64,000 bases of DNA. It comes from Parapristionchus giblindavisi (lineage: Eukaryota > Nematoda > Chromadorea > Rhabditida > Diplogasteridae). Each line of letters opens with the position of its first letter. The first letter of the stretch is position 1. The position numbers were made by a program, and so were the translations under genes. Positions 1 to 10,604 of this stretch are shown piece by piece. The stretch spans positions 1,116,001 through 1,180,000 of the forward strand of contig CALSFV010000202.1 of the NCBI GenBank assembly GCA_943737045.1, in the 5' to 3' direction. The notes beneath the pieces were generated by a model. It was not told where the DNA came from and did not search any database. It was given only the letters and a program-made list of their open reading frames with translations.

Positions 1-154
1 AGGAATGGTTCGTCGTTCATCTGTTAATCATTACAGGTTCTATATACTAGTTTACCGTTTCGGGAGTTATTAAACCTCTCGGGTACTGGTTAATCCTTCG
101 TGGATACCCGTTCTCTATCTAATTAACCCAATCGGTAAATAAATCCCATTGCAG

Positions 155-2773
155 TGATGATGACAGCGGTGGTAGCATTCCCGACAATGATCTCGAAGAT
201 GTGTAAGTTTCCTAATACTTTTCACGGTGAATTATCAATTTTGATGTATGCACTACAAGTTTTTTTAAACATTGATTAATTCAAACGTGCACTTGCTCCG
301 AATACATGACGAAACGACCGGAATGAATAGATAATAAGAATGTGAAGGGGGATTAGCACTCATCGCATCTTAATTGATCAAAGATGAAAGAGTGCCGACA
401 TCTCGCCTAATGTACCAATACAGAAACAATGCGGAAATCGATGTTCATCACTCGAATTCGCCCGTTGAGACACGGTAGGTGTGACTGAATAGTGTGCGTG
501 TCTGTCACTATAGAGGGGATGATCGGCACACATTTGACTGCCATGTGCGGTCCTTCTGACACTCGAATTGTTGTTTTGCTTGCAGTCTTGCGGATTTTGA
601 CGACGAGGATGACGATGATGAAATAGAAGAGGAGGGCATGGAGAGTTTCGATACCGAAGATCTACTGTCTGAGCATGAACATCGCATGATGCTCGCCTCC
701 CACACGGCTACAGAGACCAATCAGAATACGACCATGTAAGACTCCACCCACTTCCATACCCTCATTCTAATAGATAACCACTGTTCATCGAAATTACTGA
801 GTATAAGCACTCTCTCACCATTCATTATCGTTGGTCGAACTCAGATCTCTGTCGTATAGACTCTCCCTAAGATGTGTCAAATGATCTGTCATTTCTCTTG
901 CTTCTGACATTAGTCAAACGCTTTCCACTTGATACTATTATATTTGTCAAATCCTTTGACATGTCATTTCGATTTCTTCTAAGATTTGCCTAATTCTTAG
1001 TCCAGCCTATAGGTTGGACGAGATCTAAACCATATTATGTTGATCGATCTTTGAAGAGGGCTGCAGAATATAACTGTTGTTTGTGAATCTATCTATACCA
1101 ACCTTGTGTTCACAATCTCTGTCTAGGTCCTTGGGTATCCGTGCATGTGTACCAATACACAATATACCTCTTTCAGGTCTGATCTGTTCAGTTCTTCTTC
1201 ATCTTCTGATGAGGATGATGAGGGATCGACTGGGTCAGAGGATGGTCAGAAGGCGAGCAGCGACGATGGAGAACTAGCTAGGTAATATTAAATGTTTTAA
1301 TAACGATATAAATTTGAATTGTAGATGTAATACGGAATATTCAATACTTGTGCAAGACAATGTCTAGAACTAATCCAATCTTGTTCTGTTAAAAATATAA
1401 TTTTGCAGTGAACGAGGTCTGCCTGCCAAGCGTCACCAGTCCTCATTCGATAGTACCCCAACCAAGAAGAGGAGACTTCGACTCAATCTGAGTCGACCTG
1501 AACATATGATAGTCATGGACGATATTGAGGATGAAGAGGATGACTCCGTAGTCTATGATCTTCCCAATACCGACGAATCCCCAGTGTCTACGGCTCCATC
1601 GGCAAGTGTGCGCGTGTAACACACGCGCTGCGGTTCTTGTTGCGGTTGAATAATCTTTTTCGATTCAGGAGCTCGGCATGCAGAATATCTTCGTCAGATC
1701 TTCAAACAGGTGGGCATAGGATGTGTTAAGATTCTGTATAGAATGGAAGACGCAGACTTTACACTGCCATTCTGTCTTTCAAAAAATAATACCAGAAAAA
1801 AATGCCTGAAAAAATACTCTAAAGATTAAAAAATGTTGCACTGTAGATAAATATGAATTAGAAAACAATAAGCTGACAAAATGTGAAGTAAAGAATTAAA
1901 TTATGCAATTCTTATAGTTTACAATATATGATAATTTCAGAAGTGCAAGTGAGCGTGCTTTTCGGAAGCCGTACGATCCTCGCAATGCCACAACGCGAGC
2001 CGCACGTGTCCGCGAACGCATGGAGCGAGAGCAACGCGAAGTAGAAGCTGAAGCACGTGACGAAGAAGTTGAAGAAGAAGAAGAAGAAGAAGAGGAAGAT
2101 ACAGATGAGATCATCGCAGCTCGGATAGAAGCAGATGAACTACTCGCCAAGCAGCGATCACTTATGGAGATGTTCAATCTGACTGAACCACCGTCACGAG
2201 ATCAAATGGAGTTGATGCAGGCACAATTAGACAGGTATCTTTTAAATTTGTGTCTTACTAAAAATCATAAGCTTTGTTTGTCTGTGAAAATGTACGTGTA
2301 CTTTGTTTAAGCCAAATCGTGTCTTCTATTACCTTTATAAATTCATACATAATTTAATTCAGAAATCGCATTTTATTATACACCTGGAAAATGCAGATAT
2401 TATTATAGGGTTACCGATGCACAGACCAGGGAGTACAAGAGACTGGCTGCAATGAAGGAGACAAGCGGTAGGAAGAGACCATTGCCGCGGGATCGATCGT
2501 CCTCCGACTCGAGAGAGAATGAGAATGAGAGTGCGGTGGCGGGAATTGCGGGAGACTGGCCAAGTGATCTTATGGAGGTCAATAATGTGGTAAGTAAACG
2601 GATGAGAATTTGGTCCACGATCAAAGATGCCCCTTAGAGTTGGCTATTCGGGGTTAGCGGGTCCGCAACTCCCCAATAGCCAACTCACGTGCCCGTCTGT
2701 GGTTCACGATCGATATTTTCATTGGTACCGTCAACGCGGTTTATGAACAGAAAATAACTATCAAGAATATATC

Positions 2774-2813
<40 letters not shown>

Positions 2814-4659
2814 ATTCTAGCAATCGACGCCTAATTTTGTGAATTGTAGTACATGGGAGATCGACCGTCGTCATCGTCATCCAAGGTTCCCAAGGTCCTC
2901 TCGTGGAAAGACCAGGTAAACTTGCAGTTTATGATAAGAAATTTTAAAACAATAGACACAGTAAAAAAAATATTACAGCAGCATGAGACCGCACCAACAT
3001 CGAATGGTACAGAAGGAATTGAATGGGATTTTGGAGAGGAAAAAGAGAACGAAGTTGATGAACCAGAGGACGAGGTAAAACGAATACAATTATTTTCCTT
3101 AGAAGATTAGCCTTTTTGGAAATAAAAGCAAAAAAAGAAGACTTGAACATGTTTCATCATAATTGCTGCAAAATGTGTTTGTCTGTACCTATGTGACTAC
3201 CTAATACATATTTTCACCCGTTGCTCTGCTGTTATAATATTGTTATAATTTGTACTGTTTAGGAAACAGCTGCTCTGATCTGGTCAATGCTCCAGAAGGC
3301 GGACGATGAGGCTAGTAAAGCTAAGAAAAGCAATGCTGAATCAAACGGCGGTGAAATAACGGGCGGTACGCCTTCTGAAGTGAGATACATTTGATGCTTC
3401 AACAAGCTAAACTTGTGCTCTCTCTCGAATTGAAAATAAACCATCTTGGGTGACCGAGAGTGTTCTAAAGTGCTTTTATATGAAGGCAAATGACTTGCAG
3501 AGAGGCGAGAAGAATGGCACGTCGAGACCAGAACAACCGAATCGTTCATCAACTTCCGAACAAACCGATATGGCTGATCGCGAAGTTTGTGGTTTATGAA
3601 ATTGACTGATCTGCAGTAATATCATCGCTTTCAATATTAATTATCTTACTTTGGAGGTTACTCGTATGGGAATGGAGAGCGTACCAGTCGAATCTGCCGA
3701 AGAATCAATCAATGAATTGATAAAGGAAAGTGAGGTGAGCATGACACCAAATGAATGAAATCACAGTCCGAGACATCTGTATTAAATCATTTCAGGTCAA
3801 AATCGGTGTTGGGGCGCAAAAGGCTGATGGGAACAATGAGAAAGCTGATGTCAAAAATGTAAGCGCAAGTTTTTTAAAGTCGATCAGTATTCAAGTCTCA
3901 TGCGTGAGGAAATACCTGAGGTATCACTGATAAATATCGGTAACTGTAGTCTCTTAATCAAACAATTTCAAACGATTCAGGTCAATGGTGTTGAGACCAA
4001 GACGAATGGTGTTGAGCATGTTGAAAAGATCAAGGATCATTCTGATACGATCAAAGATGGATTTGAAGATAGCAAAGAAAATGGAGAATCCGAGGTGAGT
4101 GTAAGAACTGGGTTGACGGTGTAGTTATGGAGGTGCAAATGATGTTGTTAAGGATCGGGAAGAAATTGATGTACCTCTGCCTGATGTCGAAATCGACAAT
4201 GAATCAACGAATGAGGTAACTTTAATCTTATTTGCACAAAGTGAAAATGAACAACCATCTCTCGCATTCTCATCACTTTTTAATCACGTGGATATATTCA
4301 TATTTAACGGATTATTCTTGGCATGATCTCACGTGGCCTAATCTAAAGTATGTAATAGGGTAGCTTCACAGTCTCGCCCAGCGCATTGAACGAAATAAGT
4401 GCATTACCCGAATTCTATCGATCGATCCTATCCAACTATACGTGTTAAAAATGTGATATATCTGTTATTATAGTATTAGTGTGTATTAGAGCATTGACAC
4501 TAAAAATACGAAATCATAATTATTAATAATTTAGAAATAATTTAGGGACCATCCAGTGTAGCTGTCGAAGAACCGATCGTCCTGCCCGAAGCATCAAAGA
4601 CTTCTCATTCTGTCGCACCCGCTGAAGATGTGCTTCCAATGGACAATGGCACCAACTAG
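155..4659 (+). CDS. Acidic, low-complexity nuclear-type protein, 5' partial, 16 exons seen
   Basis: I do not recognise this family. Exons read as 155-202, 586-735, 1177-1281, 1409-1607, 1669-1709, 1941-2234, 2409-2589, 2850-2915, 2979-3074, 3263-3379, 3501-3584, 3657-3734, 3796-3858, 3981-4094, 4153-4215 and 4546-4659. Joined in frame, they give 603 residues ending at TAG 4657-4659. The first exon has an acceptor but no start, so the 5' end lies off the window. The product is full of Asp/Glu/Ser tracts. It has a basic cluster KKRR near residue 120 (a possible nuclear localisation signal), a run of nine Glu near residue 225 inside an Arg/Glu-rich helix-prone stretch, and a second basic segment GRKRPLPRDR. 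Everything after residue 339 is coded by short phase-0 exons and looks disordered. A nuclear, chromatin- or RNA-associated role is inference from composition only. Exon edges come from splice consensus and reading-frame continuity and are not experimentally supported. Confidence 0.82.
2637..2686. repeat. Short hairpin in an intron
   Basis: Arms 2637-2653 (GAGTTGGCTATTCGGGG) and 2671-2686 (CCCCAATAGCCAACTC) are complementary apart from one unpaired base, with a 17-base loop. The hairpin sits in the intron after the exon ending at 2589. It may be a tiny foldback element or a structural relic, and no function is evident. Confidence 0.7.
2775..2811. repeat. (AT)n microsatellite
   Basis: An uninterrupted run of alternating A and T in the same intron as the hairpin, about 40 bases before the next splice acceptor. 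Confidence 0.95.
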
Positions 4660-5398
4660 AGTATCCTGCTAGTCCCGGACACTATCTCTTTTCTCTGTAC
4701 CATTCCAACTATATGCTTAGGCTTGCCCCGCCCCTCTCTTACCAAATACTTCTGTAATATGCGCGTTAGAAGTATGTTTTACTCCTTTACGAGCCAACGA
4801 GATTTGTGCCACTAACTAGAAATTATGGAGAATGCGTCCTCATTTGTACCATGGTCGATAGTATTCTCTTGTCAAAACTCTCTTCTTTTCACATAATATT
4901 GCTGTGTGAACCATAGAGCATATTGCGGTGAAGAAACCAATTATTGACGGTTTCTGTCCCAGCCTCGTTCGTATTTTAACTCTCGATCCCGTTTCTCTTC
5001 GTTTTCGCAGTAAAGTCATCGGACACATTTCTCAGTGATGCCCTATAATCAATAATTGGACAATAATTATGACTATGTGTATTCCCCGTCTTATTCTTGA
5101 TCTTTGAACTTAGCACTTTCTATTTGCTGCACCTGCGGCGCGATTCCTGCATGAATCCATCCCCATTCCCTTCGTTATAATTTATATCCATAGTCTTTTT
5201 CACTCAATAATATTAATTTCTCGTTGTACAATTTACAAATTTATCATCTCTATGTTATCATACATGCGACCATTTTTCATTCGTTTTTTTGTATGTAAAG
5301 AGCCCGTTGTTCTACACAGTGAATAGCATGATCGTGTCTAAGCCCCGCCCCCTTGGCTTACCTATCATAAGTACTCGTATGTCTTGTTTGCCTCTGAA
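4660..5398. other. Intergenic / probable 3' UTR of the acidic protein gene
   Basis: No supportable coding exon was seen. The stretch is T-rich with CCCGCCCC-type boxes near 4728 and 5344. It probably contains the 3' UTR of the upstream gene; no clear AATAAA site could be chosen. Confidence 0.5.
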
Positions 5399-5762
5399 AA
5401 GGGGAGGGTCTCAAGTCGGTCTGGCCTTTTGGGATTATAATAGCACGACTAGAATCAGTTTTTGATGATTTTCAAAAGTTATATAATCGACCTGAGTATC
5501 AAGAATATTGATATTGAAATTTATATTATTTTTTTAAACAAGCTTGAACTAGTCTTTTCAACCAACGGGCCAGGAAATATCATTAAAATAGCGCAAAAGA
5601 CTATGTCCTAGACGGGAATTGAGCTGATAACTTACAAAATGAAAGTAAACAGCTCAGATCGTATGAAAAACCTTTGAAAACGGATTTGTAATCAGCATAG
5701 ACAACTGATACTAGTCATGCTATAGGAATCTAAAGGCCAGGCCATTTTGAGACCCACCCCTT
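5399..5762. mobile_element. Foldback MITE with long terminal inverted repeats
   Basis: The left end (AAGGGGAGGGTCTCAA...) is the imperfect reverse complement of the right end (...TTGAGACCCACCCCTT). The complementarity continues inward through GGCCTGGCC-like and ACTAG-containing segments to arms of about 120 bases. There is no ORF, and no clear target duplication could be fixed. The structure fits a non-autonomous foldback DNA element; its superfamily is unknown. Confidence 0.75.
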
Positions 5763-6170
5763 GTAAGTATATCATGATTGTCTTTTAATATTCCCAGTTT
5801 ACCACATATTTGTAGTCGTGTATTTTATACTAAAGTATAGTACTTTCAAACTGTAAGTTGAAGATAAACGGACGACATTTTGTTTCAGTTTATGTTTGTA
5901 GTCAATATGTCAATGGCATTATTCAATAGTGCGAGATCAGGAATATTAAGTTTCGTTTATCGGAAATAATACATTGCTATATCTTGGAAGGAATGATGAC
6001 AACTCGTCCTGACGGCATGAGATTTCAATAGCATCAGTTGTCGATGCTGATTGCGAATCCGTTCTCAAGCTTCGAGAAAATCAATATAGAAATTCGGCTG
6101 CAGTATCGGCCAAAAGTCATCGCTTTCATTTTTTTCAGAACCTTTGTATTTCGATCTTTGTTCTTTGTTC

Positions 6171-6230
6171 ACAATTTTTCAAACAATGGGCGAAACCTAC
6201 TTTATGATGACTATGAAGAACTAAGAAAGT
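6171..6230 (+). repeat. Left copy of the 60-bp direct repeat flanking the LTR element
   Basis: These 60 bases (starting ACAATTTTTCAAACAATGGG) abut the 5' LTR and recur exactly at 10996-11055 beyond the 3' LTR. The segment belongs to a local repeat family also present near 12388-12447 and, inverted, near 18714-18773. Upstream, 6141-6170 matches the same family's CTTTGTATTT...GATCTTTG leader. Confidence 0.9.
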
Positions 6231-6613
6231 TGTTAGGGATACTCCCTATCTCCATATACCCCAGGCTAACCGCCTCCCCTATTCCCCTTTCTCCCCTTTT
6301 CGACCCCTAAACCCTTTTACATTTTATTAGAATGATTTCTGCACCATATTGTACTTTGTTTTATAATTAGGTTACCCTGTTTTTGTCTTTCTTATCATTT
6401 TAATTTAATTAGTATTGCATATAAATAGAGGCTTTATGCTTCTTTCATTTGGTTCTTTCTGCCCTCTCTCGTCTCTCTCGCCCCGTCCTCGTAAGTCTGT
6501 ACACCGAATATTATTTAATTGTGGTGGAATTTGGAGATAAAGTATAGATTGTAATCTTGAGTCTTGGTTGCGTAACCACAAGTTTAAGAACCCGGCCATT
6601 GTATAACCTTACA
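6231..6613 (+). repeat. 5' LTR
   Basis: It begins TGTTAGGGATACTCCC and ends ...CCTTACA, the usual TG...CA termini. It matches 10605-10987 along its whole length with T-to-C differences near 6299 and 6315 and at the last base. An antisense 64-codon ORF occurs identically in both LTRs and is a shadow, not a gene. Confidence 0.95.
6420..6427 (+). promoter_or_regulatory. TATA box in 5' LTR
   Basis: TATAAATA occurs about 190 bases into the LTR (the same motif is at 10794 in the 3' LTR), in the orientation and region expected for the retroelement promoter. Transcription would start about 30 bases downstream, placing the U3/R border near 6455. Confidence 0.6.
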
Positions 6614-6631
6614 TGGGGGCCGAACCGACCC
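6614..6631 (+). other. Primer binding site (tRNA complement)
   Basis: TGGGGGCCGAACCGACCC begins immediately after the LTR end and starts with TGG, the complement of a tRNA CCA tail. The identity of the primer tRNA was not determined. Confidence 0.65.
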
Positions 6632-6823
6632 TTGTGTGTTAGTACTGAGACTCTTGATTTCTTATCTTGTGAGTTGATTCAGGAGTGAGTTGATCCGAGG
6701 AGAGGATACTGTATTGAGATCGATTGGACCTATCATCGTTACCGACGCATCTAGCCTAACCAGCTAGTTGATCCCGGTCGATTGATACTGTACCCGTGTG
6801 GTTAACGAGGTGTGATCTTGAGG

Positions 6824-7150
6824 TGTAGAGATCTGAGGCTAGGAAGTCCCAGTGACTTGGAAGCCAGTGTTGTAGAGATCTGAGGCTAGGAAGTCCCAGT
6901 GACTTGGAAGCCAGTGTTGTAGAGATCTGAGGCTAGGAAGTCCCAGTGACTTGGAAGCCAGTGTTGTAGAGATCTGAGGCTAGGAAGTCCCAGTGACTTG
7001 GAAGCCAGTGTTGTAGAGATCTGAGGCTAGGAAGTCCCAGTGACTTGGAAGCCAGTGTTGTAGAGATATGAGGCTAGGAAGTCCCAGTGACTTGGAAGCC
7101 AGTGTTGTGGAGATCTGAGACTAGGAAGTCTGGTAAGACTTGGAAGTCTG
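6824..7150 (+). repeat. 47-bp tandem repeat in the retroelement leader
   Basis: Units start at 6824, 6871, 6918, 6965, 7012 and 7059 (TGTAGAGATCTGAGGCTAGG...), with a diverged seventh from 7106. The first five are almost identical. A simpler GGTGTTAAGGTG-type repeat continues to about 7300. The array lies between the primer binding site and gag, where packaging signals commonly sit; that role here is inference. Confidence 0.95.
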
Positions 7151-7361
7151 TGGTGGTGTGGAGATCTCAAGGTGTGGTGATCTTGAAGGAGTGTTAAGGC
7201 CTGAAGGTGTTAAGGTGCTAAGGCGTTGAGGTGTTAAGGTGTGGTGGTACTGAGGTGTTGAGGCCTTAAGGTGTTAAGGTGCTAAGGTGTTCAGTTGTTG
7301 AGGCTTAAAGGAGATAAGGCATTTGAGTCACTGAGGTGTGGAGTTATTGATCAGTCAGATA

Positions 7362-8978
7362 ATGTCATTTGGGAAAGTGTGGAGTGAGGATATGGACGAA
7401 GCTTTGGACAAGGAGAGGAATAATGAGGTCGTTATGGGAGATTCTCGTGCTCATGTAAACGAAATAGATACGTTATTTAATGTATGGACTGAGACGAGGC
7501 AGAGATTTGTAGATACTGTAATAAAACGAGTCAGTCAGTACAAAAAGAGACCAAGTAATGTACAACTAGATAATTTGAGATCATTTTTGGAGGTGCATGA
7601 AGATGAGAATGAAAAGACGGTGAATGCGATTAAGACTAAGATTCGTGATAGAGAATGTAACCAAATCAAGGTTCTTAAAATGTATCATGAGAAGTGTATG
7701 CAATTGGAGAGTGAGATAGATGAAATGAAAGCAACGCAAGAGAATATTGGTGTTAATGGTAGAGTGAATTGTGCTGCGAATTATGCAGGCACACATAGAC
7801 AAATTATTGATACATCTCAGAGTGCTAATGTATGTGGAGTCAATATAGGTGATAATGATTGTAACCGTAGATCAAATAATGATATTATCGTTCAGAAAGG
7901 AAATGTTCGTAGAGGTAGAGATAAGAACGGTTTTGGTATTGACATGTCTCAATTTCATGGTGGAAGGAAAGATTATCGCAGTTTAGTTGGTGATGATAGA
8001 GAGGATAATGTATACAGAGATACTATGGATAGTCGGTTAAGTGATAATGAATCAATATCGAGTAGGAATAGTAGTATAGCTACAGTTGCAGACAAAATGA
8101 TGGATTGTGTCAAAGTGATGCAGCATACTTTGAATACTAATGCAGAGGAGGCTAGATTGTCCAGATTGAGTCCATTGGAACCATTCCATGGTAATACAGA
8201 TGAGAAGTTTGAAATATTCAAGAGAGCTTTTACTTTGAGATTTGGATCAGCTAGTGAACTTATGAGAGTAGCCTATTTTGAATCATTTTTGAGGGATAGA
8301 GCTATTGATATATGGTTGACTATGCCTGATAAGATAAGAAGTAAAGGAAAGTATAACGAGATGGTGGAATGGTTTGAAGATAAAGTAAATGGAGTGACTC
8401 CTTATGCTGATGTTGAGTGTAATGAGAAGTTGAACTCGCTCAAATTAATAACGGCTAGTGAATACTTTGTGAAGTTAGAAAAGTATACTAATCAGTTATA
8501 TCGTAGTGATCAAATAACGTTGGAAAGGATGAGAAAACTTCATCTGCTGCGTGTTGTGAAAGGACGTAAGGAACATCCAGAAGTATTGTTGTTGTCGCAG
8601 AGAGTCATTGAATCGTATGAAGCGATGAAGGAGTATATGTTGAGGATGGAATATGTAGATAAGAGTATGGAAAGAAGTAAAAAAGAATATGATCAAGATA
8701 GTTATGATAAGGAATATCAGAACGGTAATAACTATAACAATCATCAGAACAAGAATGATTCTGTTACTTGTCTGAAATGTGGTGGAAGAGGTCATGTAGC
8801 GAGTGTGTGCACATCTAAAGTATATTATGGTCTAAGAGGAGCTAATGGAGCACAGTACAGTGGTAGTGCTAATAATTATCAAGGTTACGGTAATCAAGGT
8901 GAATACGGTAGAACCGAAGAGACAAAAGAACCGTCAAGAGAAATGGGTAATTCTCCTGGAGCTTATATGGTGATATGA
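7362..8978 (+). CDS. gag: Retrotransposon Gag (nucleocapsid-type polyprotein)
   Basis: Structural protein of the LTR element, expected to assemble virus-like particles and bind the element RNA. The first in-frame ATG is 7362 (the open frame extends slightly upstream from a GTG), giving 538 residues. Residues about 80-130 are heptad-like and charged, suggesting a coiled coil. Residues about 270-380 resemble the retrotransposon Gag core, with the PFHGNTDEKFEIFKRAF and VAYFESFLRDRAIDIW stretches. Residues 470-483 form a CCHC zinc knuckle, CLKCGGRGHVASVC (C-x2-C-x4-H-x4-C), followed by a Gly/Asn/Tyr-rich tail. The frame is intact, and the stop lies just inside the left arm of the central palindrome. 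The protease ORF is in another frame almost 900 bases downstream, so simple frameshifting between them is unlikely. Confidence 0.93.
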   Translation: MSFGKVWSEDMDEALDKERNNEVVMGDSRAHVNEIDTLFNVWTETRQRFVDTVIKRVSQYKKRPSNVQLDNLRSFLEVHEDENEKTVNAIKTKIRDRECNQIKVLKMYHEKCMQLESEIDEMKATQENIGVNGRVNCAANYAGTHRQIIDTSQSANVCGVNIGDNDCNRRSNNDIIVQKGNVRRGRDKNGFGIDMSQFHGGRKDYRSLVGDDREDNVYRDTMDSRLSDNESISSRNSSIATVADKMMDCVKVMQHTLNTNAEEARLSRLSPLEPFHGNTDEKFEIFKRAFTLRFGSASELMRVAYFESFLRDRAIDIWLTMPDKIRSKGKYNEMVEWFEDKVNGVTPYADVECNEKLNSLKLITASEYFVKLEKYTNQLYRSDQITLERMRKLHLLRVVKGRKEHPEVLLLSQRVIESYEAMKEYMLRMEYVDKSMERSKKEYDQDSYDKEYQNGNNYNNHQNKNDSVTCLKCGGRGHVASVCTSKVYYGLRGANGAQYSGSANNYQGYGNQGEYGRTEETKEPSREMGNSPGAYMVI

Positions 8979-9862
8979 CACGTGTGAGAAATGAGAATGG
9001 AAGTTCCATTTGAGAGACGAATTATGTGAAAGAGACAGAAGTGAGAAATGAGATAAGAAACGACCGAATCGGAGAGGGCATAATGTGAGGAATGATCTGA
9101 GAAATGCATAATTGAAAATGGAAGACGTGAGAAATGACATTTGAAATGAAAGCGTGGAACGCGACATTTGGGAAAAATTTGATTAGAAAACGATGTTTAA
9201 GAAAAAATTAATTAGAAAAAGATGTTCAGGAAAAAACCTTTTGTGAAATTACCGATGACGCCCAGGAGACATTATAGACATTTTTCATCAACAACAACAA
9301 TCTCCGGTATTTTTTGCTCGCCGGACACACCGTTCAATTGGCGTGTGGTACATCGCTGGGTAGAATCTTTAGACCGGGTACCCCGCGAGCTGTGGCCTCT
9401 AGACGCGGTGCCCCGCGAGGTGGAAGACGGCATACCCCGTGGGGCGTGAGGCACACCGTCCCTTCCACACCGTGGTGCTCCTCGCGGTGTAGCCCGCGAG
9501 AATTGGCTTCTCAACGGTGTGCCCCGCAAAAAATACCGGATATCTTAAACAAAAAAATCAAAACTTGTTTCCCGTTGAGTTATTTCCTTGTTGTGAATTT
9601 CAGGATTGGGTGTTTCCTCATCGGTATTTTCACAAATGGTTTTTTCTTGAAAATCAATTTCTGATTAGATTTTTCTGAAGTCACATTTCACTTTTTTTTG
9701 TTCCCATCATATTTTTCCCAAATGTCGCTTTCCACGAATTCATGTTGAATGTCATTTCTCACATCTTCAATGTTCAATTAAACATTTCTCATATCATTCT
9801 TCAAACTCGCCTTCTCACAATCGGTCGTTTCCTTTCTCATTTCTCACACCTGTCATATCACC
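8969..9862. repeat. Long imperfect palindrome between gag and protease
   Basis: The left arm (about 8969-9350) is an imperfect inverted copy of the right arm (about 9505-9862). For example, GTGATATGACACGTGTGAG at the left edge mirrors CTCACACCTGTCATATCAC at the right edge, and TCCGGTATTTTTTGC mirrors GCAAAAAATACCGGA near the inner edges. The loop (about 9350-9505) is GC-rich and holds repeated GGTGCCCCGCGAG-like motifs. A transcript would fold into a stem of roughly 350 bp. It may be a nested foldback element or a structure built by the retroelement itself. Confidence 0.88.
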
Positions 9863-9868
9863 GCTTAT

Positions 9869-10549
9869 ATGAATAGATTACTTGGAGGTGCTCGTAATGT
9901 GAAAAAAAGAGAAAATAAATATGATCCATATATTGGAAAGAGATTATGTGTGGATGCTGTCTTAGAGGGTAAATCTTGCAAAGTGATTATTGACTCCGGT
10001 GCAGATGTTAGTCTCGTTCCTCTTTCGTTTATTGATCGAGCTGATAAAACTTTAGGTCAATTAAAGTTTAAGCCTTCTCGTGATAAGATTGCCACTGTAA
10101 ATGGAATGGTCGAAGTGATTGGAAAGTGCGAGTTAGATATTCAATTAAGTGGGAAAAGTGAGAAACGTTTAATATGTTTCCACGTTATCAATTGTAAAGA
10201 TTTGGATCCAGTTATTGGAATGAATGCATTCAAGGTGCTCGGAATTAAGATTTCATTTGGTGGAAAAAATAGTTATTGTGTCAGGAGAGAAGATTATAAG
10301 AAATCGGTGAATACTATGAATGGTCATAAGAACATTACTTTTGAATCAAATAGGAGAGATAACTGCTTTGTGAACCAATACTGTAGTAGATGTCGTATTG
10401 ATCAAGGAAATGATTATCGGATAAAAAGTGATGACATGAATGAAGCGAGAAGAATATGGAGGAGTCGTTATAACTCTGATAGAAGTATCGAGAAGAGGAA
10501 AGAGTTTTTCAGGAATAGAACTTTCGGTCGTCATCAACAGTCATTTTAG
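9869..10549 (+). CDS. Retroviral-type aspartic protease ORF
   Basis: The 226-residue ORF starts at ATG 9869, directly after the palindrome. Residues 42-46 are DSGAD, the catalytic D-[ST]-G-A motif of retropepsins. The preceding hydrophobic VIIDSGADVSLVPLSF context and the later DPVIGMNAFKVLG (about residues 110-123) fit the second conserved turn of the fold. The enzyme would act as a dimer to process Gag. The C-terminal 90 residues are basic with a CSRC motif and were not recognised. Unusually, the ORF ends in a stop and is followed at once by the polypurine tract, so nothing of the polymerase or integrase remains. The start codon and separate expression (splicing or internal initiation) are inferred. 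Confidence 0.88.
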   Translation: MNRLLGGARNVKKRENKYDPYIGKRLCVDAVLEGKSCKVIIDSGADVSLVPLSFIDRADKTLGQLKFKPSRDKIATVNGMVEVIGKCELDIQLSGKSEKRLICFHVINCKDLDPVIGMNAFKVLGIKISFGGKNSYCVRREDYKKSVNTMNGHKNITFESNRRDNCFVNQYCSRCRIDQGNDYRIKSDDMNEARRIWRSRYNSDRSIEKRKEFFRNRTFGRHQQSF

Positions 10550-10591
10550 AAGAAAGAAGAATCGCCTATGAGCCAGGAGGCTCATTTTCGC

Positions 10592-10604
10592 AGGAGGAGG
10601 GAGA
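10592..10604 (+). other. Polypurine tract
   Basis: AGGAGGAGGGAGA directly abuts the 3' LTR, the expected position for plus-strand DNA priming. Confidence 0.85.

Noticed and set aside
2889..2915. KVPKVLSWKDQ in the acidic protein considered as a PP1-docking (RVxF-type) motif
   Set aside because: The spacing does not match the consensus, and there is no other support.
6405..6599. 64-codon minus-strand ORF, repeated at 10779-10973
   Set aside because: It is the antisense strand of the two LTRs, identical only because the LTRs are.
6824..7150. Regular repeats that could suggest a CRISPR array
   Set aside because: The 47-bp units are contiguous, with no unique spacers, and lie in a eukaryotic retroelement leader.
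9222..9664. Overlapping ORFs across the GC-rich centre of the retroelement palindrome
   Set aside because: They read through the repeat motifs in several frames with Arg/Pro-rich, family-less products; they are shadows of composition.
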